A stretch of DNA of 64,000 nt, from NCBI GenBank assembly GCA_003991915.1, contig RQTK01000215.1, positions 458,712 through 522,711 on the forward strand. Reading direction: 5' to 3'. Source of the DNA: Elysia chlorotica. Lineage: Eukaryota > Mollusca > Gastropoda > Plakobranchidae. The notes beneath the pieces were generated by a model. It did no database searches and was not told where the DNA came from. It saw only the letters and a list, made by a program, of their open reading frames with translations. The translations under genes and the position numbers were made by a program. Positions 26,901 to 35,387 of the stretch are shown here, piece by piece (position 1 is the stretch's first letter; each line of letters opens with the position of its first letter).

Positions 26901-28039
26901 TTCTGATACATACCTGACTGCCAACCTAAATTTTGTTTCAAAGTAATTATTCTAATAGTTTACACTGAATGTTTACAATATTTTATACATTTAGAAAGAA
27001 CTAAATTAAACCTTTTCCCCTGATAAATAAATTATATTTCTCCACACAGGTCTGTCCATAGAGCCAGGCATTTACATTTATGTACCCTACAGAGTTTTCC
27101 GGAACCATACATCATTTCCTGAAATATCATGAAAAACCGGGAAGCAAATGAATTTAACAATATGACAAACATTAGGGTCCTTCATATGAGCCAGAAAAAA
27201 CATTATTGGATATAAAAAAGTATTAAGACCACAAATATTAAGTTTTTTTTTTTCACGATTAAAATTAAAGATGAAAAGTATTTCATACTTAAAAATCAAC
27301 AATGAAATCCTGAGGAGCAAGTTAAAAGACTCACAAGTCTCATCTGATTCCAATGCAGGATATTTGCTGCAGGGGTTGCGAACTCTTATTTCAACCCTGG
27401 TGATGAAGTGAGCATTGACATATTCATCTCTTTGATACTTGGGTGCGGGATCATCAACAAATGTGCCCTCTGCATTCTGAAGGTTGTCATACATATCTTC
27501 CACCGATCCTCTCAATATGCGCTGTAAATGCCGAGATAGGCCCTCCTCAAGGATGTCACAAGTCACCTTAGTAGGCAATAGCTTTAGGTCACGGCTAATT
27601 CGATACACCTGCAAGTTTGTAAAGAAAGGTTTGAAGATGAAATTTATAATAATGGTCTTGATTATACAAATTGCTTAATTGTGATTCTGCAGCCCCTGAC
27701 ATTATTGGCTTTGATCTGTTGAGCAGCTGTCAAGCTCAACAAGGATAATGTCGTGAAGCTCCTACCTTATTCTTAGATATAATGAGTTAAGTTCAAATGT
27801 GAACTTGTTGCACAACACGAAGCATGTTGAAAAAGTAGTTTCCAGCACCCTTGAAATAGACAAATTATGTATTCACTGTAAATCAAGATGAATAAGATTG
27901 TTGGAGTATAGAGTCCCATAAGGAACCTGACAGTCTCCAGTATACATGGGTGTAGATGGATATATGTGAAAGATAGAAATACAGAACGTGAGAGAGAAAG
28001 AGAGGGAGAGAGAGAGAGAGAGGAGAGACTGAGAGAGAA

Positions 28040-28110
<71 letters not shown>

Positions 28111-31100
28111 CAGAGAGAGAGGGAAAGAGACAGAGAGGAGAGAGAGGAGAGAGAGAAGAGAGGGAGAGAGAGAGACAGAGAGAGAGTCAGAGTCATAAAG
28201 AGTACAAGTATGATAAGAAATTGTATTTTTTTCCCCCTTCAGTACCAACCTTGTTGTCTTTCTTGCTGTAATACTGTGGCATTGGCCATGGCTCCCCTGT
28301 TGTGGGGTGTGGAGAACGACGCACTTTCATCTCAGCCGCACCGTAGTTATTGAAGGAGATGGAGAAGTCCTCCCAGTCCCAGGCCAGATTCATGCCTCCA
28401 ACTTGAGACTGCTCAGGCTGGTGGAACTGCTGTTGTTCATTGTAAATACCTGGATTGTTTTGACTATCATGCCTGACTTGGTAACCACCTCCACCACCCT
28501 GAAAGTTATTCACACCCTCGTTAGGATTCTCACCAGGGATAGCCTTGGCTCCTTGCTCTATTGGTATTCCAAGGACTTTATTCTCTCGCTGAACTGGCTC
28601 CTGGTGCACATTCACATTATTCCAGCCGCCACTTTTGAGCGAGCCTTCCTCAGCAACCTTTGTACCTCTCGTGGGCCCTCTGTAGTATACACCAATATTC
28701 CCGGTGTTGTCCAAATTGTTTTGAGCACCTACTTTGTTCATGTCTTTTATTCCCTCTTCAGGAAAACCAGCCTGTTTAGGTACCCCACTCTTTTGATGAC
28801 CTCTATCTACAGCAGCAGCTCCTGCCTCTTGGTGGGTGTCCTGCCTGAGGTTTCCCTGAGGTTCTGCTGCTTGATCACCTCCTACAGATCCAAAAGATAC
28901 TGCTTTAGCAGCAGCCGCAGCACCAAAAGTTTCCTTTGGCTTAACAAAAGCCTGTTGGGCTAGACCTTTCCTACTGTCCGTTTTGTTCTGCTCTCTGTTG
29001 CTGTTGATTATGGCTTCACGTCTGTGTTGTTCAATAAGATCTTCCTTCTGTTGGTTTAGATCTGGCACATTGTTATGTATGCTTGGTTGCCTTTGCTGCT
29101 CTTTATTTTCCTAGTAGAATAAAAAAAAAAAACACTCATATTAATTCGCAATGTTTATTGTATGCAAAAGGAAACAAAAAACATGTTAAGAGTCTTGAAA
29201 AGTATTGTGCCTACATACAATTCTCTAGCATTTCATTACAAAGTTTAAGTTACCTTTGATTATTTCTGAAAGTTCTTAACTCCCAAAAAAATCCTTTATG
29301 CCATAGGTTTAAATGAAATTTTGAATTTTATAGATTATCACAGTTCTTTGTTTTGTTTCTTTAAATATGTCATCAAAAACAACTTAAATTGTGATATTCC
29401 GATTTCCTCATTCACAGCATTGATCAACGATTCACCAAAAAGAAACATCAATATCATTCTTTTTAAGGTGTGACATGAATATTAAGGAAAATTAAGCCAC
29501 TCTCCTTTTCTGTATCACTTCCTACATCTACGTTTTCTTTTAGAATACATTCTACATTTATATCCCAACATTCTATACTCTTTAATATTCATGCAATAAC
29601 ATAGTCCTACTAGGACCAAATCATGCAGTCACCTGAGCCTCCTTCTGCTCTGCAGCAATACGTTTTTCTGCAAGTATCCTCTCCCTCTCCTGCCGCAGTC
29701 TCTCCTTCTCCTCTATGTGCTGCTGCTTGGCTGCATACCGTTTCTCGTGGTCTGCAATCTGTTGATTGATTTCCTCTTTCCGTCTGGCCTCTATGGCTGC
29801 AGCATCTGCCGCTCTCTGCTTCTGCTGCACAGCCAGTTGCTGGGTGAACGAAAGTTTACACAAAAATAGTCACTTAAAATTGTTCTTCTTATATGTGTTT
29901 TGGGTCCAAAGAATAAAAAAAATTAAAGGAAAAAAGTAGGTGGTTTTTCAAAAAGAGAAGAAAAGAAAATTTCATTTAATTATCTAATACCATGGAATAA
30001 AAGATAATGATACAAATATGTAAAAAGAAATTCATTAAAAAAAAAAGAGGCAAAGTAAAATAATTCAATACTGAGATAAAAATTTATGAAACACATTGTC
30101 ACTCTCATTAACCCTCCCCCCAAAGAGAAGCTTTTGACTGTTTTCAATGTCTTCGATTCCTCCACAAACAATTTCAAAGGTTTTGACTCTCTATCTCCCC
30201 TCCAAAATCAAATAAAAAACCCCTGCAAATCTGTAGCAAGGTTCTGGAGGAACAACCAGACTGTTTTGTATGCATTATGAAGACATTGTGTTAAACATTA
30301 TGGGATTTTCTATTGCTTATAATAAAGAATATTTTGAAAACTCTAATAACAATGTATTATTAAAATAAAATTACATATGAAGTGTAAATCTTACATGAAA
30401 TTATGTTGGGAGTTATAACAGATTTTACACAGGGTCACTAACAAATATTTTAAAGAAGGTAATTTTCAAACTATTCACCTACTTGAGTTAAATCAATAAC
30501 AAAACTTGTTAGGAAAATATAAGCAATAAAAAAAAAAAAACTTCATTTATTTGCAGGTAAATAAATGAATGTGCCAAAGGTCAAGTAAATTTTCAGCGCC
30601 CATAAAACCATGATAGTTTATTATGGTGGTGGCACTATAGAGCTCTCAGATAGTTTATGATCAATTTAAAAGGATAATTCCTAAAAAAAACAAAAAACAT
30701 CTCACCTTTTCTTGTTATATGTTTGCTAAAAATATATTGAAAGAAATGCTAATTAGATGTGTGCACCAATATGAGAAACTCCCACCAACATTTTTTAACA
30801 AGGGTTAGAACTTAGAGTAATGATCACTCACTTTAAGAGGATTTTCTGCTGAGTTCTTGTTGTCTGGCAACACATTTGCTCTCTGAAAAGGGAAATAGAT
30901 ATCAATTAGTTAAACAAACTGGAAAAGTGGCAAGTAACGCTATATCTTCTATTATTGAATTCACAAGTTTTACGTTATAAAAACAGCTCGGAAAATTTAA
31001 CAGACAACTCTTAAAACCCTGAAACCTTCCCTTCCCACATTAAAAAAAAACCCATACCCATTCCACATAGAAACCCATTACTAAAAGGTGCATTAAAAAC

Positions 31101-32433
31101 TGAGTTTCTTTACAATCAAGCTCAGTGGTAAAGCCTGGGTGTACTGATATATATTTAGATCTGCTATTGCTGCTTTCTGACTCTGCCCTTGCCATATCCA
31201 TTCGGAGTTCAATTATCAATTTAACTAACACCACTGTTACACATATAATGATGTGTGTCACTACTATAAACACAATAGTCTCATATGTGTAACACTGTTT
31301 CGACTGCAACTAATCCCACTACTGACACTGCATTTAAAAAAAATCTGTTTACTACATCTGCTGCTGCTGCTGCTGTAATTCACTAAATACTTAATCGTCC
31401 GTCACTTTCTGCCTTGGTGATAACATAAGGTATAAGATATAAAATATCAATGTAAAAAAGACAGCAGCATGCACGGTGACGAGAATATCTTTACAGAGGT
31501 ATTATCACCATGTTCTTGATCAGAAAAATGGAATTGACTGGGCAAAAATCATTTGTACCGAGAGAAGAAGAAAAAAAACCCAACAATATAAAAAAACGTT
31601 TGAAAAAAAATGAATAGATGTCACGACTGAAAAAGTAAGAAGTAAAAAAATAAGATAAAAAGGCCCCTCGGGTAAGTCTATTTTCAGATTTAAAAAAAAA
31701 AAAAATCATAAAAAAAAAGATCTTACCCCAGACCTTTTCCTACCCACATCCCCAATATGAAATACAAAAAGACTTCAGCATATATATATATGTAAAGGAA
31801 GATTTTTAGCATTGAAACACTTGCCAAACCGGTATCTCCTGCATTTTGTTCACTGTTCGCCGCCCTGTGATTGTCTTGAGCATTGCTTTGGTGAACAATA
31901 TTGTCCTTGGAGCGAGTGTCATCTATCTTGTTGTGCATCATATTAACAACATTTTTGTCTTTGTTCACGACATTATTTAAAGGATCTCTGCCCTCCAACG
32001 GCAATTTGTTCGATCGTGGAACCCCCTCCGACTCTAATGAAGTTATAGGAAGTGGAAGCGCCAAAGCGGCAATGAGGAATAATAGCGTTACTGCAGCCAG
32101 CCGAGGAACTCGGGGCCACCTGCTGCTGAGGGACGGCAACACTGATCTTGCCTGTGCTGGCCAATGGATATTTATTGGGGATCTGGATGGATTCACCAAC
32201 GGGTTCTCTTCCGCTAAAGACGTGTGCGGTGAGGGCAAGGGCCTCAGTAGTGAATAGGCTGACGCTGCTGGGTCGCCGCTATCATCGATGGACGAAGACA
32301 GGCGATCAGCCTCAAGTTGTGGCGGACAAGGATGACGCGAAACTTCTGTAGATGAAACTGGCTCGTTTTGGGAGATTGCGAGCCACGATGAGAACTCGGG
32401 CCCCGGCGCCGAGCCAGATTTGAGCCGCCTCAT
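9969..32433 (-). CDS. Membrane-anchored beta-N-acetylhexosaminidase (GH20), 19 coding exons, 1287 aa
   Basis: Family 20 hexosaminidases remove terminal beta-linked GlcNAc or GalNAc from glycans, glycolipids or chitin fragments by substrate-assisted catalysis. Joined exons (minus strand): 32433-31825, 30882-30832, 29839-29633, 29110-28250, 27608-27335, 26821-26709, 25912-25802, 25463-25256, 24281-24074, 23822-23670, 22595-22505, 22267-22096 (or identical 21367-21196), 20147-20130, 19975-19925, 17118-17071, 14062-13972, 13305-13201, 11467-11275, 10268-9969. The sum is 3864 nt, open throughout. Visible: HWHIVDD (about 754-760), [17 protein letters not shown] with the catalytic pair D874/E875, substrate arginine R722 (PHRG), and pocket residues W953, W972, Y996, W1075 and E1077. 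A signal anchor (about 111-130) and a 400-aa stem precede the enzyme. Two hydrophobic helices follow it, which soluble lysosomal HEXA/HEXB lack. Likely active with the domain facing the Golgi lumen or cell exterior. Family assignment is firm; single transcript inclusion of every exon is inferred. Confidence 0.92.
11186..11262. repeat. (AG)n adjacent to exon 18 donor
   Basis: A pure 77-bp tract. On the transcribed strand it is (CT)n, starting a few bases after the donor of exon 18. Confidence 0.95.
11275..11467 (-). CDS. Hexosaminidase coding exon 18: end of catalytic unit and Cys-rich linker (aa 1124-1188)
   Basis: 193 nt, phase 2 to 0. [14 protein letters not shown] closes the GH20 fold. 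A linker then follows with paired cysteines ([15 protein letters not shown]) and a possible N-glycosylation site (NCT). Acceptor tctctcctcag, donor AGC|GTGAGT; five bases later the intron becomes a pure (CT)n run of more than 70 nt. The last 48 nt recur at 32-79. Confidence 0.9.
11761..12200. repeat. Tandem repeat, about 180-bp period, in intron 17
   Basis: Three diverged units. Each has a CT-rich block followed by a conserved piece (cagtgtatcattgac, ggaattttaaggggtaataa, agtaaataattatgacatta). The CT blocks differ in length. No coding sign. Confidence 0.8.
12600..13019 (-). mobile_element. Non-LTR retrotransposon reverse transcriptase fragment in intron 17
   Basis: The minus-strand translation shows [18 protein letters not shown] and, with the catalytic motif FADD at 12843-12854, [13 protein letters not shown]. 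After a gap and frameshift come [17 protein letters not shown] and a KVE-EYKYV strand. This order is classic for LINE reverse transcriptase (CR1/L2/Rex-like). It is broken by stops and frameshifts, lacks the endonuclease and 5' parts, and is inactive. Confidence 0.8.
13201..13305 (-). CDS. Hexosaminidase coding exon 17: AERLWSN (aa 1089-1124)
   Basis: 105 nt, phase 2 to 2. [16 protein letters not shown] and [12 protein letters not shown] match the conserved end of the barrel. Acceptor ccccctctag, donor TCAA|GTATGT. Confidence 0.95.
13972..14062 (-). CDS. Hexosaminidase coding exon 16: [13 protein letters not shown] (aa 1059-1089)
   Basis: 91 nt, phase 1 to 2. [19 protein letters not shown] corresponds to the ALVIGGEACMWGEYV block of HEXA and provides W1075 and E1077 of the sugar pocket. 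Acceptor gtttccctcag, donor TGTG|GTAAGC. The long ATG-initiated ORF overlapping this exon is in a different frame. Confidence 0.9.
14063..17070 (-). other. Intron 15, no internal gene recognised
   Basis: About 3 kb of AT-rich sequence. A 118-codon minus-strand ORF (14776-15132) has no recognisable family and no good splice context in the gene. Confidence 0.6.
17071..17118 (-). CDS. Hexosaminidase mini-exon 15 (48 nt)
   Basis: Phase 1 to 1, encoding [15 protein letters not shown]. Acceptor ttctcttgacag, donor TCTG|GTATAG. Third in a row of symmetric acidic mini-exons; skippable in frame. Confidence 0.6.
18711..19176. repeat. Intron segment A (source or partner of inserted copy)
   Basis: 466 bp of intron 14 that recurs without a visible mismatch at 21551-22016, wedged between the two exon 12 units. 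Confidence 0.9.
19925..19975 (-). CDS. Hexosaminidase mini-exon 14 (51 nt)
   Basis: Phase 1 to 1, encoding an acidic, polar peptide ([16 protein letters not shown]). Acceptor ttctcttgtcag, donor AGTG|GTAAAG. Lies in a loop of the catalytic barrel and can be skipped in frame. Confidence 0.65.
20130..20147 (-). CDS. Hexosaminidase mini-exon 13 (18 nt)
   Basis: A microexon between a strong acceptor (attctcatttcag) and donor CTTG|GTAATG. Phase 1 to 1, adding D-PFEEL-G. Six codons, skippable in frame. Supported only by splice consensus and phase. Confidence 0.55.
21120..21551. repeat. Exon 12 duplication unit B (downstream copy)
   Basis: 432 bp matching 22018-22451 except for a short A-tract difference (two bases). 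It includes exon 12 with its flanking intron. It ends exactly where the copied block 21551-22016 begins. Confidence 0.9.
21196..21367 (-). CDS. Hexosaminidase exon 12, downstream identical copy
   Basis: Base-for-base the same exon and splice sites as 22096-22267. It sits in a 432-bp repeat whose partner differs only by a two-base change in an A-rich tract of the intron. Including both copies would shift the frame after the first. Either the copies are mutually exclusive, one is unused, or the duplication is an assembly artefact. Confidence 0.75.
21551..22016. repeat. Intron segment A' inserted between exon 12 copies
   Basis: A 466-bp copy of 18711-19176. The junctions show short microhomology: taatgaaatg at one end and an aaagca/agc overlap at the other. 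Confidence 0.9.
22018..22451. repeat. Exon 12 duplication unit B' (upstream copy)
   Basis: Partner of 21120-21551. To its right the unique intron continues towards exon 11. Confidence 0.9.
22096..22267 (-). CDS. Hexosaminidase coding exon 12, upstream copy (aa 963-1020)
   Basis: 172 nt, phase 0 to 1, with [14 protein letters not shown] and [15 protein letters not shown]. It supplies pocket residues W972 and Y996; D998 sits where HEXB has Asp and HEXA has Asn. Acceptor cgtttcccag, donor TATG|GTATGT. An identical copy follows at 21196-21367. Because 172 is not a multiple of three, only one copy can be used in a given productive mRNA. Confidence 0.88.
22505..22595 (-). CDS. Hexosaminidase coding exon 11: YVMWQEV (aa 932-962)
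   Basis: 91 nt, phase 2 to 0. It encodes a lysine-rich turn (AKKKKRKTK) followed by YVMWQEVM, the barrel strand whose tryptophan (W953) lines the sugar pocket. Acceptor attattgcag, donor CAG|GTAAGA. Confidence 0.9.
23670..23822 (-). CDS. Hexosaminidase coding exon 10 (aa 881-932)
   Basis: 153 nt, phase 2 to 2. It starts by completing W881 and reads [13 protein letters not shown], parallel to the KSNP segment of HEXA. The acceptor is a long poly-T tract ending acag; the donor is ACAG|GTGAGA. It falls outside any ATG-initiated ORF and was recovered by splice phase. Confidence 0.9.
24074..24281 (-). CDS. Hexosaminidase coding exon 9: catalytic Asp-Glu (aa 812-881)
   Basis: 208 nt, phase 1 to 2. 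[13 protein letters not shown] carries the acid/base glutamate (E875) and the aspartate (D874) that orients the substrate acetamido group. A probable N-glycosylation site is NAT at N847. In place of the HEXA GSEP loop the sequence reads [14 protein letters not shown]. Acceptor ttttcaaag, donor CTG|GTTAGT. Confidence 0.96.
24430..25130. other. Intron 8 interior with possible degraded interspersed repeats
   Basis: Base composition is richer than neighbouring introns, with phrases such as gtggcacgccac (palindrome). Looks like old repeat insertions, but no class can be named. Confidence 0.3.
25256..25463 (-). CDS. Hexosaminidase coding exon 8: HWHIVDD barrel core (aa 743-812)
   Basis: 208 nt, phase 0 to 1. 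It contains [17 protein letters not shown] and [16 protein letters not shown], the most conserved block of animal GH20 enzymes. Acceptor gttttcag, donor CCAG|GTACAT. Confidence 0.96.
25802..25912 (-). CDS. Hexosaminidase coding exon 7: substrate-binding Arg (aa 706-742)
   Basis: 111 nt, phase 0 to 0. [17 protein letters not shown] matches the first barrel strand. The arginine of PHRG (R722) is equivalent to the HEXA arginine that grips the terminal sugar. Acceptor atttcag, donor ATT|GTAAGT. Confidence 0.93.
26321..26587. repeat. Tandem duplication in intron 6
   Basis: A unit of about 130 bp starting agagtaacaaaacactt occurs at 26321 and again at 26473. The first copy also has an internal 22-bp doubling (gttgaaattgacagtgataa...). 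Noncoding. Confidence 0.85.
26709..26821 (-). CDS. Hexosaminidase coding exon 6: [13 protein letters not shown] (aa 668-705)
   Basis: 113 nt, phase 1 to phase 0. It contains the family signature [18 protein letters not shown], the end of domain I where human enzymes read [15 protein letters not shown]. Acceptor ttgttccag, donor CAT|GTGTGC. No ATG-initiated ORF covers this exon; it was found by homology and phase. Confidence 0.9.
27335..27608 (-). CDS. Hexosaminidase coding exon 5: GH20b N-terminal domain (aa 577-668)
   Basis: 274 nt, entering in phase 0 (acceptor aacttgcag) and leaving in phase 1 (ACTT|GTGAGT). It encodes the small alpha/beta domain before the barrel, ending ALESDET, which continues with YDLVV in the next exon. 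This corresponds to the conserved DESY-type strand of HEXA/HEXB. Confidence 0.9.
27990..28192. repeat. (AG)n-rich tract in intron 4
   Basis: Roughly 200 bp, (CT)n in the sense direction, beginning about 60 nt after the exon 4 donor. Confidence 0.95.
28250..29110 (-). CDS. Hexosaminidase coding exon 4: low-complexity stem and entry to GH20 (aa 290-576)
   Basis: The largest exon (861 nt). The first 240 residues or so are polar and Gln/Asn/Gly rich, with short Ala and Gly runs, and are probably disordered. The last 30 or so ([15 protein letters not shown]) resemble the segment where animal hexosaminidases begin (a W-P-x-P motif). Acceptor ttctactag, donor AAG|GTTGGT, phase 0 at both ends. A long (CT)n tract in sense orientation starts about 60 nt after the donor. 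Confidence 0.88.
29633..29839 (-). CDS. Hexosaminidase coding exon 3: coiled-coil stem (aa 221-289)
   Basis: 207 nt, 69 residues, almost entirely Ala, Glu, Lys, Arg and Gln (for example [26 protein letters not shown]), as expected of a long charged helix or coiled coil. Acceptor ttcacccag, donor GTGACT, phase 0 at both ends. Such a stem is typical of type II Golgi membrane proteins, not of lysosomal hexosaminidases. Confidence 0.85.
30832..30882 (-). CDS. Hexosaminidase coding exon 2 (aa 204-220), stem
   Basis: A 51-nt exon encoding a polar peptide beginning [10 protein letters not shown]. The acceptor cttttcag precedes 30882 and the donor GTGAGT follows 30832. Phase 0 at both ends, so it can be skipped without a frameshift. 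It joins the membrane anchor to the coiled coil. Confidence 0.75.
31825..32433 (-). CDS. Hexosaminidase coding exon 1: cytosolic tail and signal anchor (aa 1-203)
   Basis: The start ATG is at 32433-32431; the upstream sequence in the same exon holds only a four-codon uORF (ATG at 32527). About 110 residues rich in Ser, Pro and Arg lead to RWPRVPR and then a roughly 20-residue hydrophobic stretch ([19 protein letters not shown]), followed by a polar Asn-rich segment. Positive charge before the helix favours N-in (type II) topology. The best phase-0 exit is TTG|GCAAGT, a GC donor, just before 31824. Competing GT sites are AGT|GTTTCA and, further on, TGG|GTAGGA, which would add a strange hydrophobic run. 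Confidence 0.8.
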
Positions 32434-32527
32434 GTTAGAGCGCTAGTGAAGAGTAGGGAGAGTGTCACTCTCCGTCTCTACCTATAATTGCCCAGCGATC
32501 CGGTGAACCTGCTCAAGTGCGGGGCAT
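32434..32527 (-). other. 5' UTR part of exon 1 with splice acceptor
   Basis: A long pyrimidine tract and ttcatttcag on the minus strand end at 32528, giving a strong acceptor 94 nt before the start codon. This implies at least one upstream noncoding exon. The segment begins with ATGCCCCGCACTTGA, a four-codon uORF that could dampen translation. Confidence 0.6.
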
Positions 32528-32654
32528 CTGAAATGAAGGGAGAAAAAGCACGATTAAGACGCTGCATCATCAAGGTAACTGATTAAAACATTGAATTCTT
32601 ATGAGAGAGTGGTTTTCCCTCTTAAATAAACGATGATAAACATGGCATAAAACT

Positions 32655-32720
32655 AGTGTCGGATTTAGGGCGGGGCTCGCGAGGCCCGGGTCTCGGGCCC
32701 CCACCAAAAGGACCCCCACC
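32655..32720. mobile_element. Possible DNA transposon terminus (hAT-like)
   Basis: gtgtcggatttagggcgggg followed by dense GCCCGGG-type palindromic sequence and poly-C/G resembles termini of degraded hAT-type elements. No transposase or target-site duplication was found. Confidence 0.25.
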
Positions 32721-32929
32721 CCTACATTTATTTAACTTCAAGCACGAAGCACGAGTGTATCTTATCACCCGGCTCTACAATTTTAAGAAACGCATTTTTA
32801 AGAGGCTATACTGTAGATCATGTCGTTTTTGGTTTTGATCGGACATAGGTTGTTGTTATATGATCTCCCGAAAAACGCAACAAATTTTATTTGTTCACAC
32901 ATCTGATATGAAGTTAACTGATTATTTGC

Positions 32930-32930
<1 letters not shown>

Positions 32931-32998
<68 letters not shown>
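32931..32998. repeat. (CAA)n microsatellite
   Basis: About 22 CAA units in the presumed 5' intron of the hexosaminidase gene. Confidence 0.95.
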
Positions 32999-32999
<1 letters not shown>

Positions 33000-33616
33000 G
33001 TGATCACAAAGGAAAGCAAAATTTCAACTGATCATTGTCGTTGCCAAATCGTCCTCATCGGAAGTAGTCTAGGTTAAGAACATGAAAATTGCCAGATAAA
33101 ACCGCATGCACTTACAAAATAACATTCCAACAACAAACAAAAATCATTTTTTTTTTAAATTGAATAAGCATCCAAGTTTAAGAGCTTACGGCACACAATC
33201 CCTTCTAGCTTAATGTCCAACAATGAACGCAAATGTTGCAGATTTTCAAAGCATGTTTTGTTATATTATGATGTGCTTCATTTTTTTTTTTTTGAGAGAG
33301 AGCGAGAGAGAGAGAGAGAGAGAAAGAGAAAGAGAGGCGCTTATGATTAATATTAATCAGCCAATACGTGAATTTTAAACTACGTGAGGTATTTTAACAT
33401 AAGAAATCTTTACAAATTACTTCACAAAATGACATTTATTCTCCTCACTGCCAATGTGAAATAACTCTGAAAAGACACAAGTATTTCTCTAAAAAAAAAC
33501 AAAAAACAAAAACGTTTATGGTTAGGATCAGCATCCTCCCTAATTCAAATCTTTAAAGTAATAGTGTAAAACTTTTAAATTGAAATAAAACAACAATAAT
33601 AACAGCAACAACAACA

Positions 33617-33703
33617 CCATCCAACTCTGACATACCAAGGTCACTTACAGATGAGTTTGTCCAGGTGACAAGGGCTACATGGCGGGGGACATCCCAATTC
33701 TAT
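33617..33703 (-). repeat. Duplicated cassette with splice donor, copy 1 (candidate noncoding first exon)
   Basis: About 87 bp, nearly identical to 37117-37204; the second copy has two or three extra bases near one end. Read on the minus strand it contains CATCT|GTAAGTGACC, a near-perfect donor with the exon side ending at 33649. It could splice to the acceptor at 32527. Exon status is inference. Confidence 0.45.
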
Positions 33704-34434
33704 ATTAATCGGGAAATAACTCTGCAAAAACAATTGAAAAAAGACGCGAGGATTAAAGGAATATAATTCAATGGGTACTTTCCAGAAAATCTGTGCAAAT
33801 AAAAAATTATCATAAAATATTGTGATTTCTGAAATTAGCAAATCACCAGCCCAAGTTTTAGTGGGGCATTAAAGAATGTTTTTTCAAGTGGGACATTAAG
33901 GAATGTTTTTTCAACCTTATATAGTTTTAAAAAATGTTAAAATTTCCGGGATGGCTTTAACAAGTATTTCAAATGTCATTTTATCAATTACCGATTTATA
34001 TCATTGTCATAGCACACTAGTTCTATTAGTATAGCTGCTACGAATTAGGTCTCTCACACATTTACCAAAAGATTTTAAAAAGATCAACATTATTTCTCTT
34101 CATCAAAGTAGAACTACGGTACACTATTTTGTTAGTATCCCTATATACTACCACTGAGGCGAACCATGTGTAAAAACAAGAACATTTCAACAACTCCTCA
34201 GAAATACATCTTTATCGGTACATTACCTGTACTCAAGGCTTACCAAACACCACAGAACTTCTGCATACACTCCGCACTTAACGGCGACCGTCCGCTAGTC
34301 GGTTAACTTACCCTAGAACGTTGAGGCAATTTAATTATGCACGTATGTAGTGAAATATAAACCCAGAACACAGGCCATTAACATTCATCTCGAATTAATG
34401 TGAATACCAACGTCAGAGCGTATAATTATATATA

Positions 34435-34732
34435 TATAGGTTGGTGACTTCGGCAAATCATTACTACAACACAACGAGCATACATCTTTGCTTTAGTCAC
34501 GGATCTCCATACTGAGGCAGGATGATTGACAGGAAAATCCACCAACTCTACCGATCACTCCATAAAACTATGTCAGGCGGCCGTCTGTTCCCATGAAACG
34601 CACACTACGTTACTATTATGATACGCCGGACATAGACAGATGATTGGATTCTGCTGAGGACCCGGCTAGGGAAAAAGGAGCGAATGTGATGAAGGTGAAC
34701 TTGATCCTCTAATGCATGAATCTAATTAAAAA
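34435..34732. repeat. 298-bp duplication D, copy 1
   Basis: Identical as far as I can read to 35089-35387. The GC content is higher than its surroundings, and it contains gtcaggcggccgtctg and gatacgccggacat. It lies in the presumed 5' region of the hexosaminidase gene. Confidence 0.9.
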
Positions 34733-34825
34733 AACAAAACACACCCACAAAAATAACAACAAAACAAAACAAAACTCCCAATACTTTTTAAACCATACTC
34801 TCCTTTTGCGGTGTAGTGATGATGA

Positions 34826-34826
34826 A

Positions 34827-34892
<66 letters not shown>
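34826..34892. repeat. (AAT)n microsatellite
   Basis: About 22 units between the two copies of duplication D. Confidence 0.95.
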
Positions 34893-34894
<2 letters not shown>

Positions 34895-34984
34895 AATCAA
34901 CAATATTACATTTCTATAATGCCAAAATTCAAAGTTGGTTAATGAACTTCGTTATTAACATAGACCTAGTGCTGGTGTTTTGGT

Positions 34985-35087
34985 GTGTTGAAGCTAGTTT
35001 TGAAAAGAATGGAATCGGCATTTTCTTGTCTCGTCGACGTGGTTGTGACAAAAAAAAAAAAAACCCATTAAAATTAGGCATGGCAAG
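34985..35087. repeat. 103-bp shared block X, copy 1
   Basis: gttgaagctagttttgaaaa through an A-tract to ggcaag. Matches 43747-43849 with one difference (A14C3 versus A13C4). Confidence 0.9.
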
Positions 35088-35088
35088 A

Positions 35089-35387
35089 TATAGGTTGGTG
35101 ACTTCGGCAAATCATTACTACAACACAACGAGCATACATCTTTGCTTTAGTCACGGATCTCCATACTGAGGCAGGATGATTGACAGGAAAATCCACCAAC
35201 TCTACCGATCACTCCATAAAACTATGTCAGGCGGCCGTCTGTTCCCATGAAACGCACACTACGTTACTATTATGATACGCCGGACATAGACAGATGATTG
35301 GATTCTGCTGAGGACCCGGCTAGGGAAAAAGGAGCGAATGTGATGAAGGTGAACTTGATCCTCTAATGCATGAATCTAATTAAAAAA
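35089..35387. repeat. 298-bp duplication D, copy 2
   Basis: The second copy, directly after a 103-bp block shared with 43747-43849. Confidence 0.9.

Noticed and set aside
28307..28963. 218-aa plus-strand ORF
   Set aside because: Antisense shadow of exon 4 of the hexosaminidase.
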